DNA of 64,000 bases from Bacillus sp. Marseille-Q1617. Its GTDB lineage: Bacteria; Bacillota; Bacilli; Bacillales; Bacillaceae_B. The stretch spans positions 1,613,501 through 1,677,500 of the forward strand of contig NZ_CAHJXM010000001.1 in NCBI RefSeq assembly GCF_903645295.1, written 5' to 3'. Positions 29,386 through 40,993 of this stretch are shown piece by piece (the stretch's first letter is position 1; the number at the start of each line of letters is the position of its first letter). The notes beneath the pieces are model-generated. The model saw only the letters and a list, made by a program, of their open reading frames with translations, ran no database searches and had not been told where the DNA came from. Both the position numbers and the translations under genes were made by a program.

Positions 29386-30129
29386 ATGAACTTAGATGGA
29401 AAAGTAGCACTGGTAACCGGGGCATCCAGGGGGATTGGAAGAGAGATTGCCTTGGAGCTTGCCCGTGAAGGTGCCAAAGTAGTGGTGAATTATTCAGGCA
29501 GTGAGGCGAAAGCCAATGAAGTGGTCGATGAAATCAAAAGCACCGGGAGAGAAGCGGTCGCCATCCAATGCAATGTTGCAGACAGTGACTCTGTACAGGC
29601 GATGGTAAAAGAAACGATCAGTCAATTTGGCGCTTTGGACATACTAGTAAATAACGCCGGCATCACGAAAGATAATTTATTGATGCGCATGAAGGAAAAT
29701 GAATGGGATGATGTTATCAATATCAACCTTAAAGGTGTTTTCCTTTGTACAAAAGCGGTGACCCGCCAGATGATGAAGCAAAGAAGCGGGCGCATTATTA
29801 ATATCTCATCCATCGTTGGTGTAAGCGGAAATCCCGGGCAGGCGAATTATGTGGCTGCCAAATCAGGTGTCATCGGGTTAACGAAGACAGCCGCAAAGGA
29901 ACTGGCTCCCCGCGGAATTACAGTAAATGCAATTGCACCTGGCTTTATCTCTACTGATATGACAGATCAGCTGCCGGAAGATGTACGAAATGAAATGTTA
30001 AAACAAATTCCTCTGAACCGTTTCGGGGATCCAAAAGATATCGCACGAGTTGTGAGCTTCATCGCATCTGATTCGTCTTCTTATATGACGGGGCAGACCC
30101 TCCATATTGACGGCGGAATGGTGATGTAG
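29386..30129 (+). CDS. fabG: 3-oxoacyl-ACP reductase
   Basis: FabG reduces 3-oxoacyl-ACP with NADPH in fatty acid elongation. The 247-residue short-chain dehydrogenase has the cofactor loop TGASRGIG (residues 11-18), NNAG (89-92) and the catalytic set Ser142, Tyr155 and Lys159 (YVAAK). The C-terminal GGMVM is typical. It follows fabD without a gap, and AAAGGAGGAAGC upstream gives a strong ribosome-binding site. Confidence 0.97.
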   Translation: MNLDGKVALVTGASRGIGREIALELAREGAKVVVNYSGSEAKANEVVDEIKSTGREAVAIQCNVADSDSVQAMVKETISQFGALDILVNNAGITKDNLLMRMKENEWDDVININLKGVFLCTKAVTRQMMKQRSGRIINISSIVGVSGNPGQANYVAAKSGVIGLTKTAAKELAPRGITVNAIAPGFISTDMTDQLPEDVRNEMLKQIPLNRFGDPKDIARVVSFIASDSSSYMTGQTLHIDGGMVM

Positions 30130-30183
30130 TAAGAACAAGGAAAGAGGCTTAAGCCTGAAAAAATGAAAATTCAGCAGATATGC

Positions 30184-30213
30184 TTTTCATTCCGTGTTAA
30201 AATACACTATAAT
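30184..30213 (+). promoter_or_regulatory. Candidate sigma-A promoter for acpP
   Basis: TTTTCA (30184-30189) and a perfect TATAAT (30208-30213) are 18 bases apart, just upstream of the acpP ribosome-binding site. This gives acpP extra transcription beyond the fapR operon. Confidence 0.6.
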
Positions 30214-30234
30214 ACTTGAGGGGAGGTGACAAAA

Positions 30235-30468
30235 ATGGCAGAAGTTTTAGATCGTGTAACAAAAATCATTGTTGATCGTCTAGGTGTAGATGAATCTCAA
30301 GTGACTCTTGAAGCTTCTTTCAAAGAAGACTTAGGAGCTGACTCCCTTGATGTAGTTGAGCTGGTTATGGAACTTGAAGATGAATTCGACATGGAAATTT
30401 CTGACGATGATGCTGAGAAAATTGGCACAGTGGGTGATGCTGTGAACTACATAAAAGCAAACGCATAA
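30235..30468 (+). CDS. acpP: Acyl carrier protein
   Basis: The acyl carrier protein holds growing fatty acids on a phosphopantetheine arm. The 77-residue acidic protein has the attachment site [10 protein letters not shown] with Ser37. I use the ATG at 30235, seven bases after GGGGAGGTGAC; a three-residue in-frame extension starting at 30226 would begin inside that site. It has its own promoter and terminator. Confidence 0.97.
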   Translation: MAEVLDRVTKIIVDRLGVDESQVTLEASFKEDLGADSLDVVELVMELEDEFDMEISDDDAEKIGTVGDAVNYIKANA

Positions 30469-30514
30469 TCGTTCGTTTAATTGCAGGCCCGTGAGTCTGT
30501 ACTTAAACCATCTC

Positions 30515-30546
30515 AAACTTGGCAGAATTCCTCTGCCAAGTTTTTT
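30515..30546 (+). terminator. Terminator after acpP
   Basis: AAACTTGGCAGA pairs perfectly with TCTGCCAAGTTT around a short loop, ending in six T residues. Confidence 0.92.
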
Positions 30547-30638
30547 GTCATTTAAATTAACTTTTGATTATTTGTTTTATTTATCATAAACTTGATAAGT
30601 GTATATTTGAGAACCTATAGAGCAAGGTGGAGTGCTTT

Positions 30639-31385
30639 ATGCGAAAGCATAGTAGAAACAAAGGAATAACAAAACAAAAGAATGACTTGAAATTCAAAAA
30701 ATTCCAGGAGGAAACAGGAATTAAATTTCAAGATGAAAAACTACTTAAACAAGCTTTTACTCATTCATCCTATGTGAATGAGCATCGCAGAAAACCTTAT
30801 GAAGACAACGAACGCCTTGAATTTCTTGGCGATGCAGTTCTGGAATTGACTGTTTCGCAATTTCTCTTTAAAAAATTCCCCATGATGTCTGAAGGTGAAC
30901 TGACCAAGCTGAGAGCGGCAATTGTTTGCGAACCTTCTTTGGTCAAATTCTCAACCGAGATGAATTTCGGGGAATTGATCCTTTTGGGCAAGGGAGAAGA
31001 AATGACAGGCGGAAGGGAAAGGCCGGCTCTTTTGGCGGATGTCTTTGAGGCATTCATCGGAGCGGTATATCTCGACCAGGGACTTGATACAGTGATCAGC
31101 GTACTTGAAAAAGTTGTCTATCCTAAAATAAATATCGGTGCTTTTTCTCATGTGATGGATTATAAGAGTCAATTGCAGGAATTCGTTCAAAGAGGTAATG
31201 CAGGTACGATTGAGTATGGAATCCTTGAAGAAAGCGGCCCTGCACACAACCGCCAGTTTATTTCTCGTGTCTGTCTTAATGACGAGGAACTTGGCATAGG
31301 AAAAGGACGCTCGAAAAAAGAAGCTGAACAACAGGCTGCGCAAAGAGCGCTTGAAAAGCTAAAACAGAAGTTAGACGTTAAATAG
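30639..31385 (+). CDS. rnc: Ribonuclease III
   Basis: RNase III cuts double-stranded RNA and matures rRNA; in Bacillus it also silences toxin mRNA of prophages and processes small cytoplasmic RNA. The 248-residue protein has the catalytic helix [14 protein letters not shown] (about residues 54-67), the second acidic site with [13 protein letters not shown], and a C-terminal double-stranded RNA-binding domain (about 171-240). I use the ATG at 30639, eight bases after AAGGTGG; a GTG four codons upstream lies within that site. smc starts 11 bases after the stop. Confidence 0.95.
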   Translation: MRKHSRNKGITKQKNDLKFKKFQEETGIKFQDEKLLKQAFTHSSYVNEHRRKPYEDNERLEFLGDAVLELTVSQFLFKKFPMMSEGELTKLRAAIVCEPSLVKFSTEMNFGELILLGKGEEMTGGRERPALLADVFEAFIGAVYLDQGLDTVISVLEKVVYPKINIGAFSHVMDYKSQLQEFVQRGNAGTIEYGILEESGPAHNRQFISRVCLNDEELGIGKGRSKKEAEQQAAQRALEKLKQKLDVK

Positions 31386-31396
31386 GGGGAAAGAAG

Positions 31397-34300
31397 ATGT
31401 TCCTCAAACAACTGGAAGTAATGGGGTTTAAGTCTTTTGCAGAAAGAATATCGGTGGAATTCGTACCTGGTGTCACGGCTGTAGTGGGACCTAACGGCAG
31501 CGGAAAAAGCAATATCATCGATGCAATACGATGGGTTTTAGGCGAGCAATCTGCCAAAAGTCTTCGCGGTTCAAAGATGGAAGATGTTATTTTTGCCGGG
31601 AGTGACTCTAGAAAAGCTCTGAATATAGCAGAGGTCACACTGGTTCTTGACAACGAAGACGGTGCTCTGCCGATCGATTATAGTGAAATAAGTGTAACAA
31701 GACGGGTGTTCCGTTCAGGGGACAGCGAGTATCTCCTGAATAAACAGCCTTGCAGACTCAAGGATATTGTTGAGTTATTTATGGACTCGGGACTTGGGAA
31801 AGAAGCTTTTTCCATCATCAGTCAGGGGAAAGTAGAAGAAATATTAAATAGTAAGCCGGAAGAGAGAAGAACGATTTTTGAAGAAGCTGCCGGTGTGCTG
31901 AAATATAAATCAAGAAAAAAGAAAGCGGAATCCAAGCTGTTTGAAACCCAGGAAAACCTGAATCGTGTGAATGATATTCTTCATGAACTCGAAGGGCAGG
32001 TAGAGCCTCTAAAGATCCAGGCTTCGATGGCAAAAGATTATCTTGAGAAAAAGGAAGAACTGGAAAAATTCGAGGTGGCTCTGACCGTCTATGATATTGA
32101 AGATTTACATAAACAATGGGAACGTTTGAGTGTCGACTTTGAAAAGCATGGAAAAGAAGAGCTGGCTCTTTCTTCCCGGGTTCATAAGAAAGAAGCGGTC
32201 CTTGCCCAAACCCGCGATAAAATCTCGGCTCTGGATGAATCTATTACGGGTCTGCAGGAGATATTGCTTTCTACAAGTGAAGAACTTGAGAAACTCGAAG
32301 GCAGGAAGCAGGTGCTGGTCGAACGTAAGAAAAACTCATCTACCAATGAAACCCAATTAAGACAGTCGATCGAAGATGCGGAGATTCGTTTAGGTCAGTT
32401 ATCCTCGGAAAAAAATAGTCTGCAGAAAAGTTACAAGGGTATCGAAGCTGAAGTGAGTGCCCTTAAAGATGAATTGTCAAAGAAGCAGAATCAGCTGAAG
32501 CACTACAGTGAAAATATTGAAGACATCATCGAATCATATAAAAGTGATTATATTGAAAAACTGAATCAGCAGGCTGCCGCTAAAAATGAAATCCAATACC
32601 TTCAGCAGCAGCTTGACCAGCAGTCGAGCAGGAGCGGCCGCTTAGAAGCAGATAATGAGAAATATGTGCATCAGCGGGATGAACTGCAGAGAAAACATAA
32701 AGATCTATCCAAGGAACTTCAGCAGCAAAAAGAAATGATAGACGAGCATATCTTTTTATATAGAGAAGAGAAGAAAAAGCTGGAATCTATCAGGGCAAAG
32801 TACGAAAAACAGGAAAAAACCCTTTATCAGGCATACCAATTCCTGCAACAGGCAAAATCCCGTAAAGAAATGCTAGAAGAAATGGAGGAGGATTACTCCG
32901 GTTTCTTCCAGGGTGTCAAAGAAGTGCTAAAAGCAAGGGATGGCGTCCTTACAGGGATTGAAGGCGCTGTAGCGGAGCTGATCCAGGTTCCGAAGCAGTA
33001 TGAAACTGCAATGGAAACTGCACTGGCTGCGTCCATGCAGCACATCGTCACAGCAACTGAAGAAGACGGCCGTAAAACGATCGGCTTTTTGAAAAAGAAT
33101 CAATATGGACGAGCTACATTCCTGCCGATGAATGTCATAAAAGGGAAATCCATATCAGAGAGTCAGTTGAATATGCTAAAAGGTCACTCGTCCTTCATAG
33201 GTGTGGGTTCTGAACTAATCGGTTATGATTCACGCTATCAGATGATCATATCCAACTTGCTTGGAAATGTTTTGATCACGAAGGATTTAAAAGGAGCAGG
33301 TGAAATCGCCAAGCTTATTCAGTACCGATACCGTCTCGTGACGCTTGATGGGGATGTTGTAAATGCCGGCGGGTCAATGAGCGGTGGTACGATGAAGCAG
33401 AAGAAAAATTCATTGCTTTCCAGAAAAGGCGAACTCGAAGAAATGAAAGAGAAGCTTTCAGCAATGGAAAAACAGACCGAGCAGCTTCAAATCCAGGTGA
33501 AATCCCTTAAGGAAGAGAGTTCTTTCAGAGAGAGGAAACTGGAAGAAATGAGAGTATCCGGAGAGCGTCAGCGCCTGAGAGAGCAGGAGCTCTTATCCCA
33601 GTTGCGTGAAAATGAAATATCCCGGCAAAACCTGGATGAGAGACTTTCTTTGTACGATCTTGAAAAGAAGGATTATACCTCCATTAAAGAAAAACATGAT
33701 TCACGAACAAGTGAACTGCGAAAACTACTGGATGAAATCCAACATGAAATAAAAGAGCTGGATAGTAAAATTGAAGAGTTGACCCTGCAAAAGAATTCGG
33801 ATAGAACCTCCAAAGATGCTTTGGCTGATGAGATAAGCGATATGAAAGCGAAATTGGCAGCCAGGAATGAACAGCTGGTAAATACGAGAAATCAATTAAA
33901 TCGTGTAAAAGAAAATGCTCTAGAAACTGAAAAAAGGTTAAATACCTTAAAAGAAGACCTTCAATGGCTTCAAAGTGAAATGAAGGACAATTTTTCAGGG
34001 GAGAAGCAGCTTATAGAAGAGGCCGAAAAATGCGCCTCCCAAAAAGCAGAAACGACAGAACTTATTTCCATGCGTCGTGAAGAACGCTTAAAGCTGCAAA
34101 AGTCGGTTGAAGACGAAGAACTCGAACTGAAAGAATTAAAGCGTCAGCACAAAGGCCTTGTAACCGCCTTGAAAGACGAAGAAGTAAAGATCAATCGTCT
34201 TGACGTGGAGCTTGAAAACCGTCTGGATCATCTTCGAGAGGAATACATGCTATCATTTGAGGCTGCGAAGGCAGATTATCCGCTTACGATTGAAGTGGAA

Positions 34301-34966
34301 GAAGCCAGAAGAAAAGTAAAGCTTGTTAAATTAGCCCTTGAAGAGCTGGGAACGGTAAATATAGGAGCAATCGATGAGTATGAGCGTGTGAAGGAAAGGT
34401 ATGAATTCCTGCTCGAACAGAAGAATGATCTGACTGAAGCAAAAGACACGCTGTATCAAGTCATCAACGAAATGGATACAGAAATGATAAGACGTTTCGA
34501 TCAAACATTTTCAGCGATACAGGTTGAATTTGAGGGCGTCTTCAAAGCACTCTTTGGAGGCGGACGTGCTGAACTTAAACTCACGGATCCATCAGACCTC
34601 CTTCATACAGGTGTCGATATAGTGGCGCAGCCTCCTGGAAAAAAGCTCCAAAATCTTGGTTTGATGTCCGGTGGAGAAAGAGCATTAACAGCGATCGCCC
34701 TCTTGTTCTCCATTCTTAAAATACGGCCCGTGCCATTCTGTATTCTTGATGAAGTCGAGGCGGCACTGGACGAAGCGAACGTACAGCGGTTCAGTCAATA
34801 CTTAAAGAAATTCAGCGGCGATACCCAATTTATCGTCATTACCCATCGTAAAGGGACGATGGAAGAAGCCCATGTACTGTACGGGGTTACGATGCAGGAA
34901 TCAGGAGTATCCAAACTTGTTTCTGTAAGGCTTCAAGAGACAAATGAATTACTTGAAACTAAATAG
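31397..34966 (+). CDS. smc: Chromosome condensation ATPase SMC
   Basis: SMC forms the ring-shaped condensin that organises and segregates the chromosome with ScpA and ScpB. The 1189-residue protein has the N-terminal Walker A GPNGSGKSN (residues 32-40), long coiled coils, a central hinge (about 515-670, with GGSMSGG near its end), a second coiled-coil arm and the C-terminal head with signature LMSGGERALTA and Walker B FCILDEVEAALDEANV. The length is as expected (1186 in B. subtilis). It lies between rnc and ftsY as in other Bacillaceae. Confidence 0.98.
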   Translation: MFLKQLEVMGFKSFAERISVEFVPGVTAVVGPNGSGKSNIIDAIRWVLGEQSAKSLRGSKMEDVIFAGSDSRKALNIAEVTLVLDNEDGALPIDYSEISVTRRVFRSGDSEYLLNKQPCRLKDIVELFMDSGLGKEAFSIISQGKVEEILNSKPEERRTIFEEAAGVLKYKSRKKKAESKLFETQENLNRVNDILHELEGQVEPLKIQASMAKDYLEKKEELEKFEVALTVYDIEDLHKQWERLSVDFEKHGKEELALSSRVHKKEAVLAQTRDKISALDESITGLQEILLSTSEELEKLEGRKQVLVERKKNSSTNETQLRQSIEDAEIRLGQLSSEKNSLQKSYKGIEAEVSALKDELSKKQNQLKHYSENIEDIIESYKSDYIEKLNQQAAAKNEIQYLQQQLDQQSSRSGRLEADNEKYVHQRDELQRKHKDLSKELQQQKEMIDEHIFLYREEKKKLESIRAKYEKQEKTLYQAYQFLQQAKSRKEMLEEMEEDYSGFFQGVKEVLKARDGVLTGIEGAVAELIQVPKQYETAMETALAASMQHIVTATEEDGRKTIGFLKKNQYGRATFLPMNVIKGKSISESQLNMLKGHSSFIGVGSELIGYDSRYQMIISNLLGNVLITKDLKGAGEIAKLIQYRYRLVTLDGDVVNAGGSMSGGTMKQKKNSLLSRKGELEEMKEKLSAMEKQTEQLQIQVKSLKEESSFRERKLEEMRVSGERQRLREQELLSQLRENEISRQNLDERLSLYDLEKKDYTSIKEKHDSRTSELRKLLDEIQHEIKELDSKIEELTLQKNSDRTSKDALADEISDMKAKLAARNEQLVNTRNQLNRVKENALETEKRLNTLKEDLQWLQSEMKDNFSGEKQLIEEAEKCASQKAETTELISMRREERLKLQKSVEDEELELKELKRQHKGLVTALKDEEVKINRLDVELENRLDHLREEYMLSFEAAKADYPLTIEVEEARRKVKLVKLALEELGTVNIGAIDEYERVKERYEFLLEQKNDLTEAKDTLYQVINEMDTEMIRRFDQTFSAIQVEFEGVFKALFGGGRAELKLTDPSDLLHTGVDIVAQPPGKKLQNLGLMSGGERALTAIALLFSILKIRPVPFCILDEVEAALDEANVQRFSQYLKKFSGDTQFIVITHRKGTMEEAHVLYGVTMQESGVSKLVSVRLQETNELLETK

Positions 34967-34980
34967 GCGAGGTGTCAAAG

Positions 34981-35967
34981 ATGAGTTTTTTCAAAAAACT
35001 TAAAGATAAATTCACGGAATCCAGTGACAGTGTAACTGGGAAATTCAGAGATGGGTTGAGCAAAACCCGAAATAATTTCAGTTCCAGAGTGAACGACCTG
35101 GTTGCACGCTATCGTAAAGTGGATGAAGATTTCTTCGAAGAACTTGAAGAAATACTAATCGGTGCAGATGTCGGTTTCGATACGGTGATGGAACTGATCG
35201 ATGAATTGAAAATGGAAGTTAAACGACGCAATATCCAGGACACTGAAGAAATCCAGCCGGTTATATCTGAAAAGCTGGTGGAAATCTATCAGGGGGGGAA
35301 TGATGAGGACGGCTCATTGAATATCAAGGAAGATGAGCTCACCGTCATTTTGTTTGTAGGAGTAAACGGAGTGGGGAAAACCACTACCATTGGAAAAATG
35401 GCTCATATGTTTAAGGAAGAAGGAAAGAATGTCGTTCTTGCAGCAGGGGACACCTTCCGTGCCGGTGCAATCGAACAATTGGAAGTCTGGGGAGAAAGAG
35501 TGGGAGTGCCGGTCATCAAACAAGCTGCCGGCAGCGATCCTGCAGCTGTGATGTTTGATGCTGTCCAATCGGCAAAAGCCAAAAAAGCGGATATCCTGAT
35601 CTGTGACACAGCAGGACGTCTCCAAAACAAAGTAAACTTGATGAAAGAATTGGAAAAGGTGAAACGGGTAATCGAAAGGGAAATCCCAGGGGCGCCGCAT
35701 GAAGTGCTGCTTGTACTCGATGCCACAACCGGTCAAAATGCCATGATCCAGGCAAAAACATTCAAGGAAGCTACAAATGTATCAGGAATCGTGCTGACAA
35801 AGCTTGATGGAACAGCCAAAGGTGGAATCGTCCTAGCGATCCGAAACGAACTGAACGTACCAGTCAAATACGTCGGACTCGGAGAAAAAATGGACGACCT
35901 CCAGCCATTCGATGCAGAAAAATACGTCTATGGACTTTTCTCCAACCTGGTGGATAAAGAAGAATAA
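34981..35967 (+). CDS. ftsY: Signal recognition particle receptor FtsY
   Basis: FtsY is the membrane-associated GTPase that receives ribosomes from the signal recognition particle. The 328-residue protein has a short charged N-terminus, the NG domain with GVNGVGKTTT (about residues 124-133), DTAGRLQNK and TKLDGTAKGG. It lacks the long acidic A domain of enteric FtsY, as usual for Bacillus. I use the ATG at 34981, preceded by GAGGTG; the GTG at 34972 lies inside that site. An 820-base non-coding gap separates it from its partner cluster ylxM-ffh. Confidence 0.96.
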   Translation: MSFFKKLKDKFTESSDSVTGKFRDGLSKTRNNFSSRVNDLVARYRKVDEDFFEELEEILIGADVGFDTVMELIDELKMEVKRRNIQDTEEIQPVISEKLVEIYQGGNDEDGSLNIKEDELTVILFVGVNGVGKTTTIGKMAHMFKEEGKNVVLAAGDTFRAGAIEQLEVWGERVGVPVIKQAAGSDPAAVMFDAVQSAKAKKADILICDTAGRLQNKVNLMKELEKVKRVIEREIPGAPHEVLLVLDATTGQNAMIQAKTFKEATNVSGIVLTKLDGTAKGGIVLAIRNELNVPVKYVGLGEKMDDLQPFDAEKYVYGLFSNLVDKEE

Positions 35968-36022
35968 ACTACAAAGAAAAGCAGCTTTTATAGTAACGGG
36001 TTCTTTTTTAGGTACAAACTAT

Positions 36023-36066
36023 AAAAAAAGGGAAGCAAATCGTAATGATTTTGCAACCCTTTTTTT
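36023..36066 (+). terminator. Terminator after ftsY
   Basis: AAAAAAAGGG pairs with CCCTTTTTTT and GCAAATC with GATTTTGC (one bulge) around a small loop. It ends the rnc-smc-ftsY transcript. Confidence 0.88.
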
Positions 36067-36324
36067 ATTGGATATAACAAGCTTTTTAAGGAATACCGGA
36101 TCTAATTTGTATATGAACTGGTTACCGAAACTGCGCTAAATAGAAGCGTTACAGAACATTCTGTAATGCTTCAATTACAATGTTTTTTATAATCTGGCTA
36201 ACGTGTTCGTTTAGTTTCCAAAGTTGAAAGATATGAAAATGAGGTAAACATTTATTAAACTAGAGAACAGGTTGGTAATTTTCGAATTCGCAGGATACTT
36301 TATCCTTTATAGAATAACTAAAGA

Positions 36325-36522
36325 TATAAATAAGGGGAAATTTTCCCGCTAATCTGCTGAAGCTCGCTTGGATACGGGTAAATAAAAGGAAAATCTTCTT
36401 CTAATCGTGCATAGATCCCCAATTTTAATGGTTTTTAAGTAAATAGAAGTAAAACTTCCCGTTATTTTAACTGTTTTCAGTTCCATTTCTTCATTAAGGG
36501 AAATTTCTCCCCTTATTTAATC
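36325..36522. repeat. Degenerate tandem repeat array, four copies of about 50-60 bases
   Basis: Four copies of a motif like AAATAAGGGGAAATTTTCCC begin near 36328, 36380, 36441 and 36493, each followed by a (G)CTAAT- or TTAT-type continuation. The copies are diverged. The first and last copies are also close to inverted repeats of one another (AAATAAGGGG against CCCCTTATTT). No gene is present. Function unknown. Confidence 0.6.
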
Positions 36523-36564
36523 ATCCAATGTTATGGATACTTTCATATGGATCGCGATTCACCT

Positions 36565-36676
36565 TATGCAACGCGCCTTTGAGCAAAGCCCTTCCGCTTT
36601 TCTTCCTGCAGGCGAAGCCGAGGAGGCTCACGGGCTACCCGCGGAAAGCGAAGTCTTGCACGGAAATCAAAAGCGG
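36565..36676. repeat. Composite copy of two dispersed repeats
   Basis: The left part (36565-36608) matches 20174-20217 at 38 of 44 positions, and the right part (36620-36676) matches 2514-2570 at 50 of 57 positions. The element lies just upstream of the ylxM promoter. Confidence 0.8.
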
Positions 36677-36720
36677 AGTCAAGCAGCCCTGGTTTACATC
36701 TAAAAAATATAGACGAAACC

Positions 36721-36749
36721 TTGACAAACACGCTCAAAATCTGTATTCT
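36721..36749 (+). promoter_or_regulatory. Sigma-A promoter of ylxM-ffh
   Basis: A consensus TTGACA (36721-36726) and TATTCT (36744-36749) are 17 bases apart, about 40 bases upstream of the ylxM start. Confidence 0.8.
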
Positions 36750-36788
36750 TCATATGTAAAGGTTTTTCACTTAACAAGGAGGGATATC

Positions 36789-37121
36789 GTGTTAGAGAAA
36801 ACAACCAGAATGAACTATCTCTATGACTTTTATCAATCTTTGTTAACTCCAAAGCAAAGAAGCTATATGTCCCTCTATTACCTGGATGATTTCTCACTGG
36901 GTGAAATTGCTGAAGAGTACCATGTATCCAGACAAGCAGTCTATGATAACATTAAACGTACAGAAGCAATGCTTGAGGAATACGAAGAAAAGCTTTTATT
37001 ATTTAAGAAATTTCAAGAACGCAACGAGATTCTTGCTCAATTAAGAAATAGTATAGAAGATTCATCAATTGATTCTTCTGTCTGTCTGAAGCTCATTGAT
37101 GATCTTGAAATATTGGATTAG
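36789..37121 (+). CDS. ylxM: YlxM family helix-turn-helix protein (SRP-associated)
   Basis: YlxM is a small helix-turn-helix protein always found next to ffh in Firmicutes and, in streptococci, shown to bind the signal recognition particle. The 110-residue product ([19 protein letters not shown]...) has a sigma-70 region 4-like fold with [23 protein letters not shown] (reported in two parts: [12 protein letters not shown] and [11 protein letters not shown], about residues 32-54). The start is GTG at 36789, eight bases after AAGGAGGG. The frame runs open further upstream into a repeat, which I exclude. Confidence 0.93.
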   Translation: MLEKTTRMNYLYDFYQSLLTPKQRSYMSLYYLDDFSLGEIAEEYHVSRQAVYDNIKRTEAMLEEYEEKLLLFKKFQERNEILAQLRNSIEDSSIDSSVCLKLIDDLEILD

Positions 37122-37133
37122 GAGGCGGCATGA

Positions 37134-38868
<1,735 letters not shown>

Positions 38869-38880
38869 TCGATCAGATCG

Positions 38881-39114
38881 ATGAAAGATCTTATTCTAAC
38901 GATTGTGAAACCCTTGGTCGATTATCCTGAAGATGTTCATATCGATATCGAAGAAGGATCAAACGGGGTAACCTATAAGTTGTCTGTTCATCCTGAGGAC
39001 ATGGGAAAGGTGATCGGAAAACAAGGGAGAGTAGCTAAATCGATTCGAACTGTGGTATACGCTGCAGCAGGATCTTCACAACAGAAAAAAATCTTTTTAG
39101 AGATTGTTGAATAA
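38881..39114 (+). CDS. khpA: KH-domain RNA-binding protein KhpA (YlqC)
   Basis: KhpA is a small single-KH-domain protein that binds RNA and, with KhpB (Jag), affects cell division and elongation in Gram-positive bacteria. The 77-residue product has the KH loop GKVIGKQGR (about residues 41-49) and ends SQQKKIFLEIVE. It lies 12 bases after rpsP in the same reading frame, separated only by the rpsP TAA and three codons. I see no clear ribosome-binding site, so translation may rely on ribosomes ending rpsP. Confidence 0.92.
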   Translation: MKDLILTIVKPLVDYPEDVHIDIEEGSNGVTYKLSVHPEDMGKVIGKQGRVAKSIRTVVYAAAGSSQQKKIFLEIVE

Positions 39115-39153
39115 TAGCGGTAATTAATCGCATTCAATCATCTCTTGGAGAGT

Positions 39154-39208
39154 AGGGGACTGACCCAAAAAGGTTCATACAGCCTTATCAAAGTCAGTCC
39201 CCTTTTTC
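39154..39208 (+). terminator. Terminator after khpA
   Basis: AGGGGACTGAC (39154-39164) pairs perfectly with GTCAGTCCCCT (39193-39203), followed by a T run. It shows the shared GGGACTGACCC core. Confidence 0.88.
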
Positions 39209-39298
39209 ATATCCCGAAACATGTGTACATCTACAACTCCCTAAGAAAACACCCTTTTTCAAGTCATCTCTGGGGGTGAAATAAGGAGGGGAAAAACG

Positions 39299-39685
39299 TT
39301 GAATATTATACATACAATCACTGTTAAGCAAGTACTGACTGAGAGTACGAAAGAAGTCCTGCTGAAACGATATGAGAATCAAAAGGTTCAATTGAAACGT
39401 GAGCATGAACAGCTGCAATTCGAATGGAAGAAGATTGAACGTGCAAAGAAATATCCTTCTCATAAACTAAGCCAGCATTTTCAAAAGGAAATGGATGAGA
39501 AACTTGATAAAATCAAGCTGTTGGATTTTCAACTGGAGCAGCTGGAGATTCTCCCGATCGGCAGTGAATTGAAAGAGAAGGAAGTTAAAGGTATGATAGA
39601 TATTCAAGTTGGTGACAATTGGGATGAAGAGGCTTTGTCAAAAACAATCATAATAGAAGACGGAATCGTCAAAGAAATTCGGTGA
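39299..39685 (+). CDS. ylqD: YlqD family protein, function unknown
   Basis: The 128-residue product has the same length as B. subtilis YlqD and shares [13 protein letters not shown] and VGDNWDEE near the C-terminus. A lysine- and glutamate-rich coiled coil spans about residues 22-85. The start is TTG at 39299, six bases after AAGGAGGGG; no nearby ATG fits. The function is not known; its fixed place between khpA and rimM hints at ribosome-related work, which is only inference. Confidence 0.88.
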   Translation: MNIIHTITVKQVLTESTKEVLLKRYENQKVQLKREHEQLQFEWKKIERAKKYPSHKLSQHFQKEMDEKLDKIKLLDFQLEQLEILPIGSELKEKEVKGMIDIQVGDNWDEEALSKTIIIEDGIVKEIR

Positions 39686-39702
39686 CAACAAGAGGTGGAA
39701 GT

Positions 39703-40221
39703 ATGGAAAAATGGTTTAATGTAGGTAAAATCGTCAATACGCATGGAGTCAAAGGGGAAGTGAAGGTTGTATCCAGTACGGACTTTCCTGAAGAACGTTA
39801 TAGTAAAGGGAATGAGCTCTACCTTTTTCTTCCCAAAAAGAAAGAACCTATTTCGCTGACCATTGAATCTCACAGAACGCATAAGAGTTTTGACCTTTTA
39901 ACTTTCGAGGGATACCACGATATCAATCAGGTGGAGATATTCAAAGAAGGGGTTCTGAAGGTTCAGGAAGATCAATTGCAGGAACTTGAAGAAGGCGAGT
40001 ACTACTACCACGAAATCGTTGGCTGCAAGGTCGTAACAGGCCTTGGTGAAGAGATAGGTACGGTGAAAGAAATTCTGAGTCCGGGTGCGAACGATGTATG
40101 GGTCGTTAAGGGAGAGAAAGGAAAAGAGCATTTGATTCCTTATATTGAGGATGTTGTAAAGGAAATCGATATAGAAGAAGGGTTGATTACGATTGAGCCA
40201 TTGGAAGGGCTGCTTTCATGA
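39703..40221 (+). CDS. rimM: 16S rRNA processing protein RimM
   Basis: RimM helps mature the head of the 30S subunit near S19. The 172-residue product has the N-terminal RimM domain ([20 protein letters not shown]) and a PRC-barrel C-terminal domain (about residues 96-172, with [11 protein letters not shown]). I use the ATG at 39703, preceded by AAGAGGTGG; a seven-residue in-frame extension overlaps the ylqD stop and lacks support. The stop overlaps the trmD start by four bases. Confidence 0.96.
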   Translation: MEKWFNVGKIVNTHGVKGEVKVVSSTDFPEERYSKGNELYLFLPKKKEPISLTIESHRTHKSFDLLTFEGYHDINQVEIFKEGVLKVQEDQLQELEEGEYYYHEIVGCKVVTGLGEEIGTVKEILSPGANDVWVVKGEKGKEHLIPYIEDVVKEIDIEEGLITIEPLEGLLS

Positions 40222-40955
40222 TGAAAATCGATGTATTGTCTTTATTCCCTTCTATGTTTGATGGTATTTTTGGAGAGTCGATCTTGAAGAAAGCCCATGA
40301 AAAGCAAGCTGTGACGTATAACGTAGTTAATTTCCGCGAGTATGCCGACAATAAACATGGCCAGGTCGATGATTATCCATACGGCGGCGGAGCCGGTATG
40401 GTCCTCAAACCTCAGCCGATTTTTGATGCGGTGGAAAGCCTCAAAAGCGAGAATGAAACAAAGCCGCGAGTCATCTTGATGTGTCCACAGGGAGAGCGCT
40501 ACACCCAAGCCAAGGCTGAGGAGTTAGCAAAGGAAGAACACTTGATTTTCATCTGCGGCCATTATGAGGGATATGATGAGAGAATTAGGGAACATGTGGT
40601 GACAGATGAGGTTTCAATCGGGGACTATGTATTGACAGGCGGCGAGCTTGGAGCGATGGTCGTCATCGACAGTGTTGTGAGGCTCCTGCCGGGCGTCCTG
40701 GGTAATGAAGATTCCCCGATTCTGGATTCGTTCTCTTCAGGTCTGCTTGAACATCCACATTATACTCGTCCAGCCGACTTCAGAGGGATGAAAGTGCCTG
40801 CTGAGCTTATCTCCGGCAACCATCGTGTAATTGAAGAGTGGAGAGAAAAAGAAAGCTTCAGGAGAACGTTCGAAAGAAGGCCGGACTTACTCGAAAGCCA
40901 CGATTTATCCCATAAACAAAAACAATGGATAGAGGAATGGGAAAAGTCCAGATAA
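40218..40955 (+). CDS. trmD: tRNA (guanine-37 N1)-methyltransferase TrmD
   Basis: TrmD methylates G37 of several tRNAs and prevents frameshifting. The 245-residue protein is a SPOUT (knotted) methyltransferase with [29 protein letters not shown] (about residues 54-70), [11 protein letters not shown] and the knot region [15 protein letters not shown]. Tandem ATGs at 40218 and 40221 are both possible. A spacer with leader-like structure separates it from rplS. Confidence 0.97.
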   Translation: MMKIDVLSLFPSMFDGIFGESILKKAHEKQAVTYNVVNFREYADNKHGQVDDYPYGGGAGMVLKPQPIFDAVESLKSENETKPRVILMCPQGERYTQAKAEELAKEEHLIFICGHYEGYDERIREHVVTDEVSIGDYVLTGGELGAMVVIDSVVRLLPGVLGNEDSPILDSFSSGLLEHPHYTRPADFRGMKVPAELISGNHRVIEEWREKESFRRTFERRPDLLESHDLSHKQKQWIEEWEKSR

Positions 40956-40959
40956 TCTA

Positions 40960-40988
40960 TTGCATCCTGACATTCAGTATGTTAATAT
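40960..40988 (+). promoter_or_regulatory. Weak candidate promoter for the rplS leader
   Basis: TTGCAT (40960-40965) and TAATAT (40983-40988) are 17 bases apart, just upstream of the structured rplS leader. Both boxes are only moderate matches. Confidence 0.35.
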
Positions 40989-40993
40989 ATTCT

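Noticed and set aside
36528..36788. An 87-codon upstream extension of ylxM
   Set aside because: It runs through the composite repeat and the ylxM promoter; the GTG at 36789 has a good ribosome-binding site and matches the family start.
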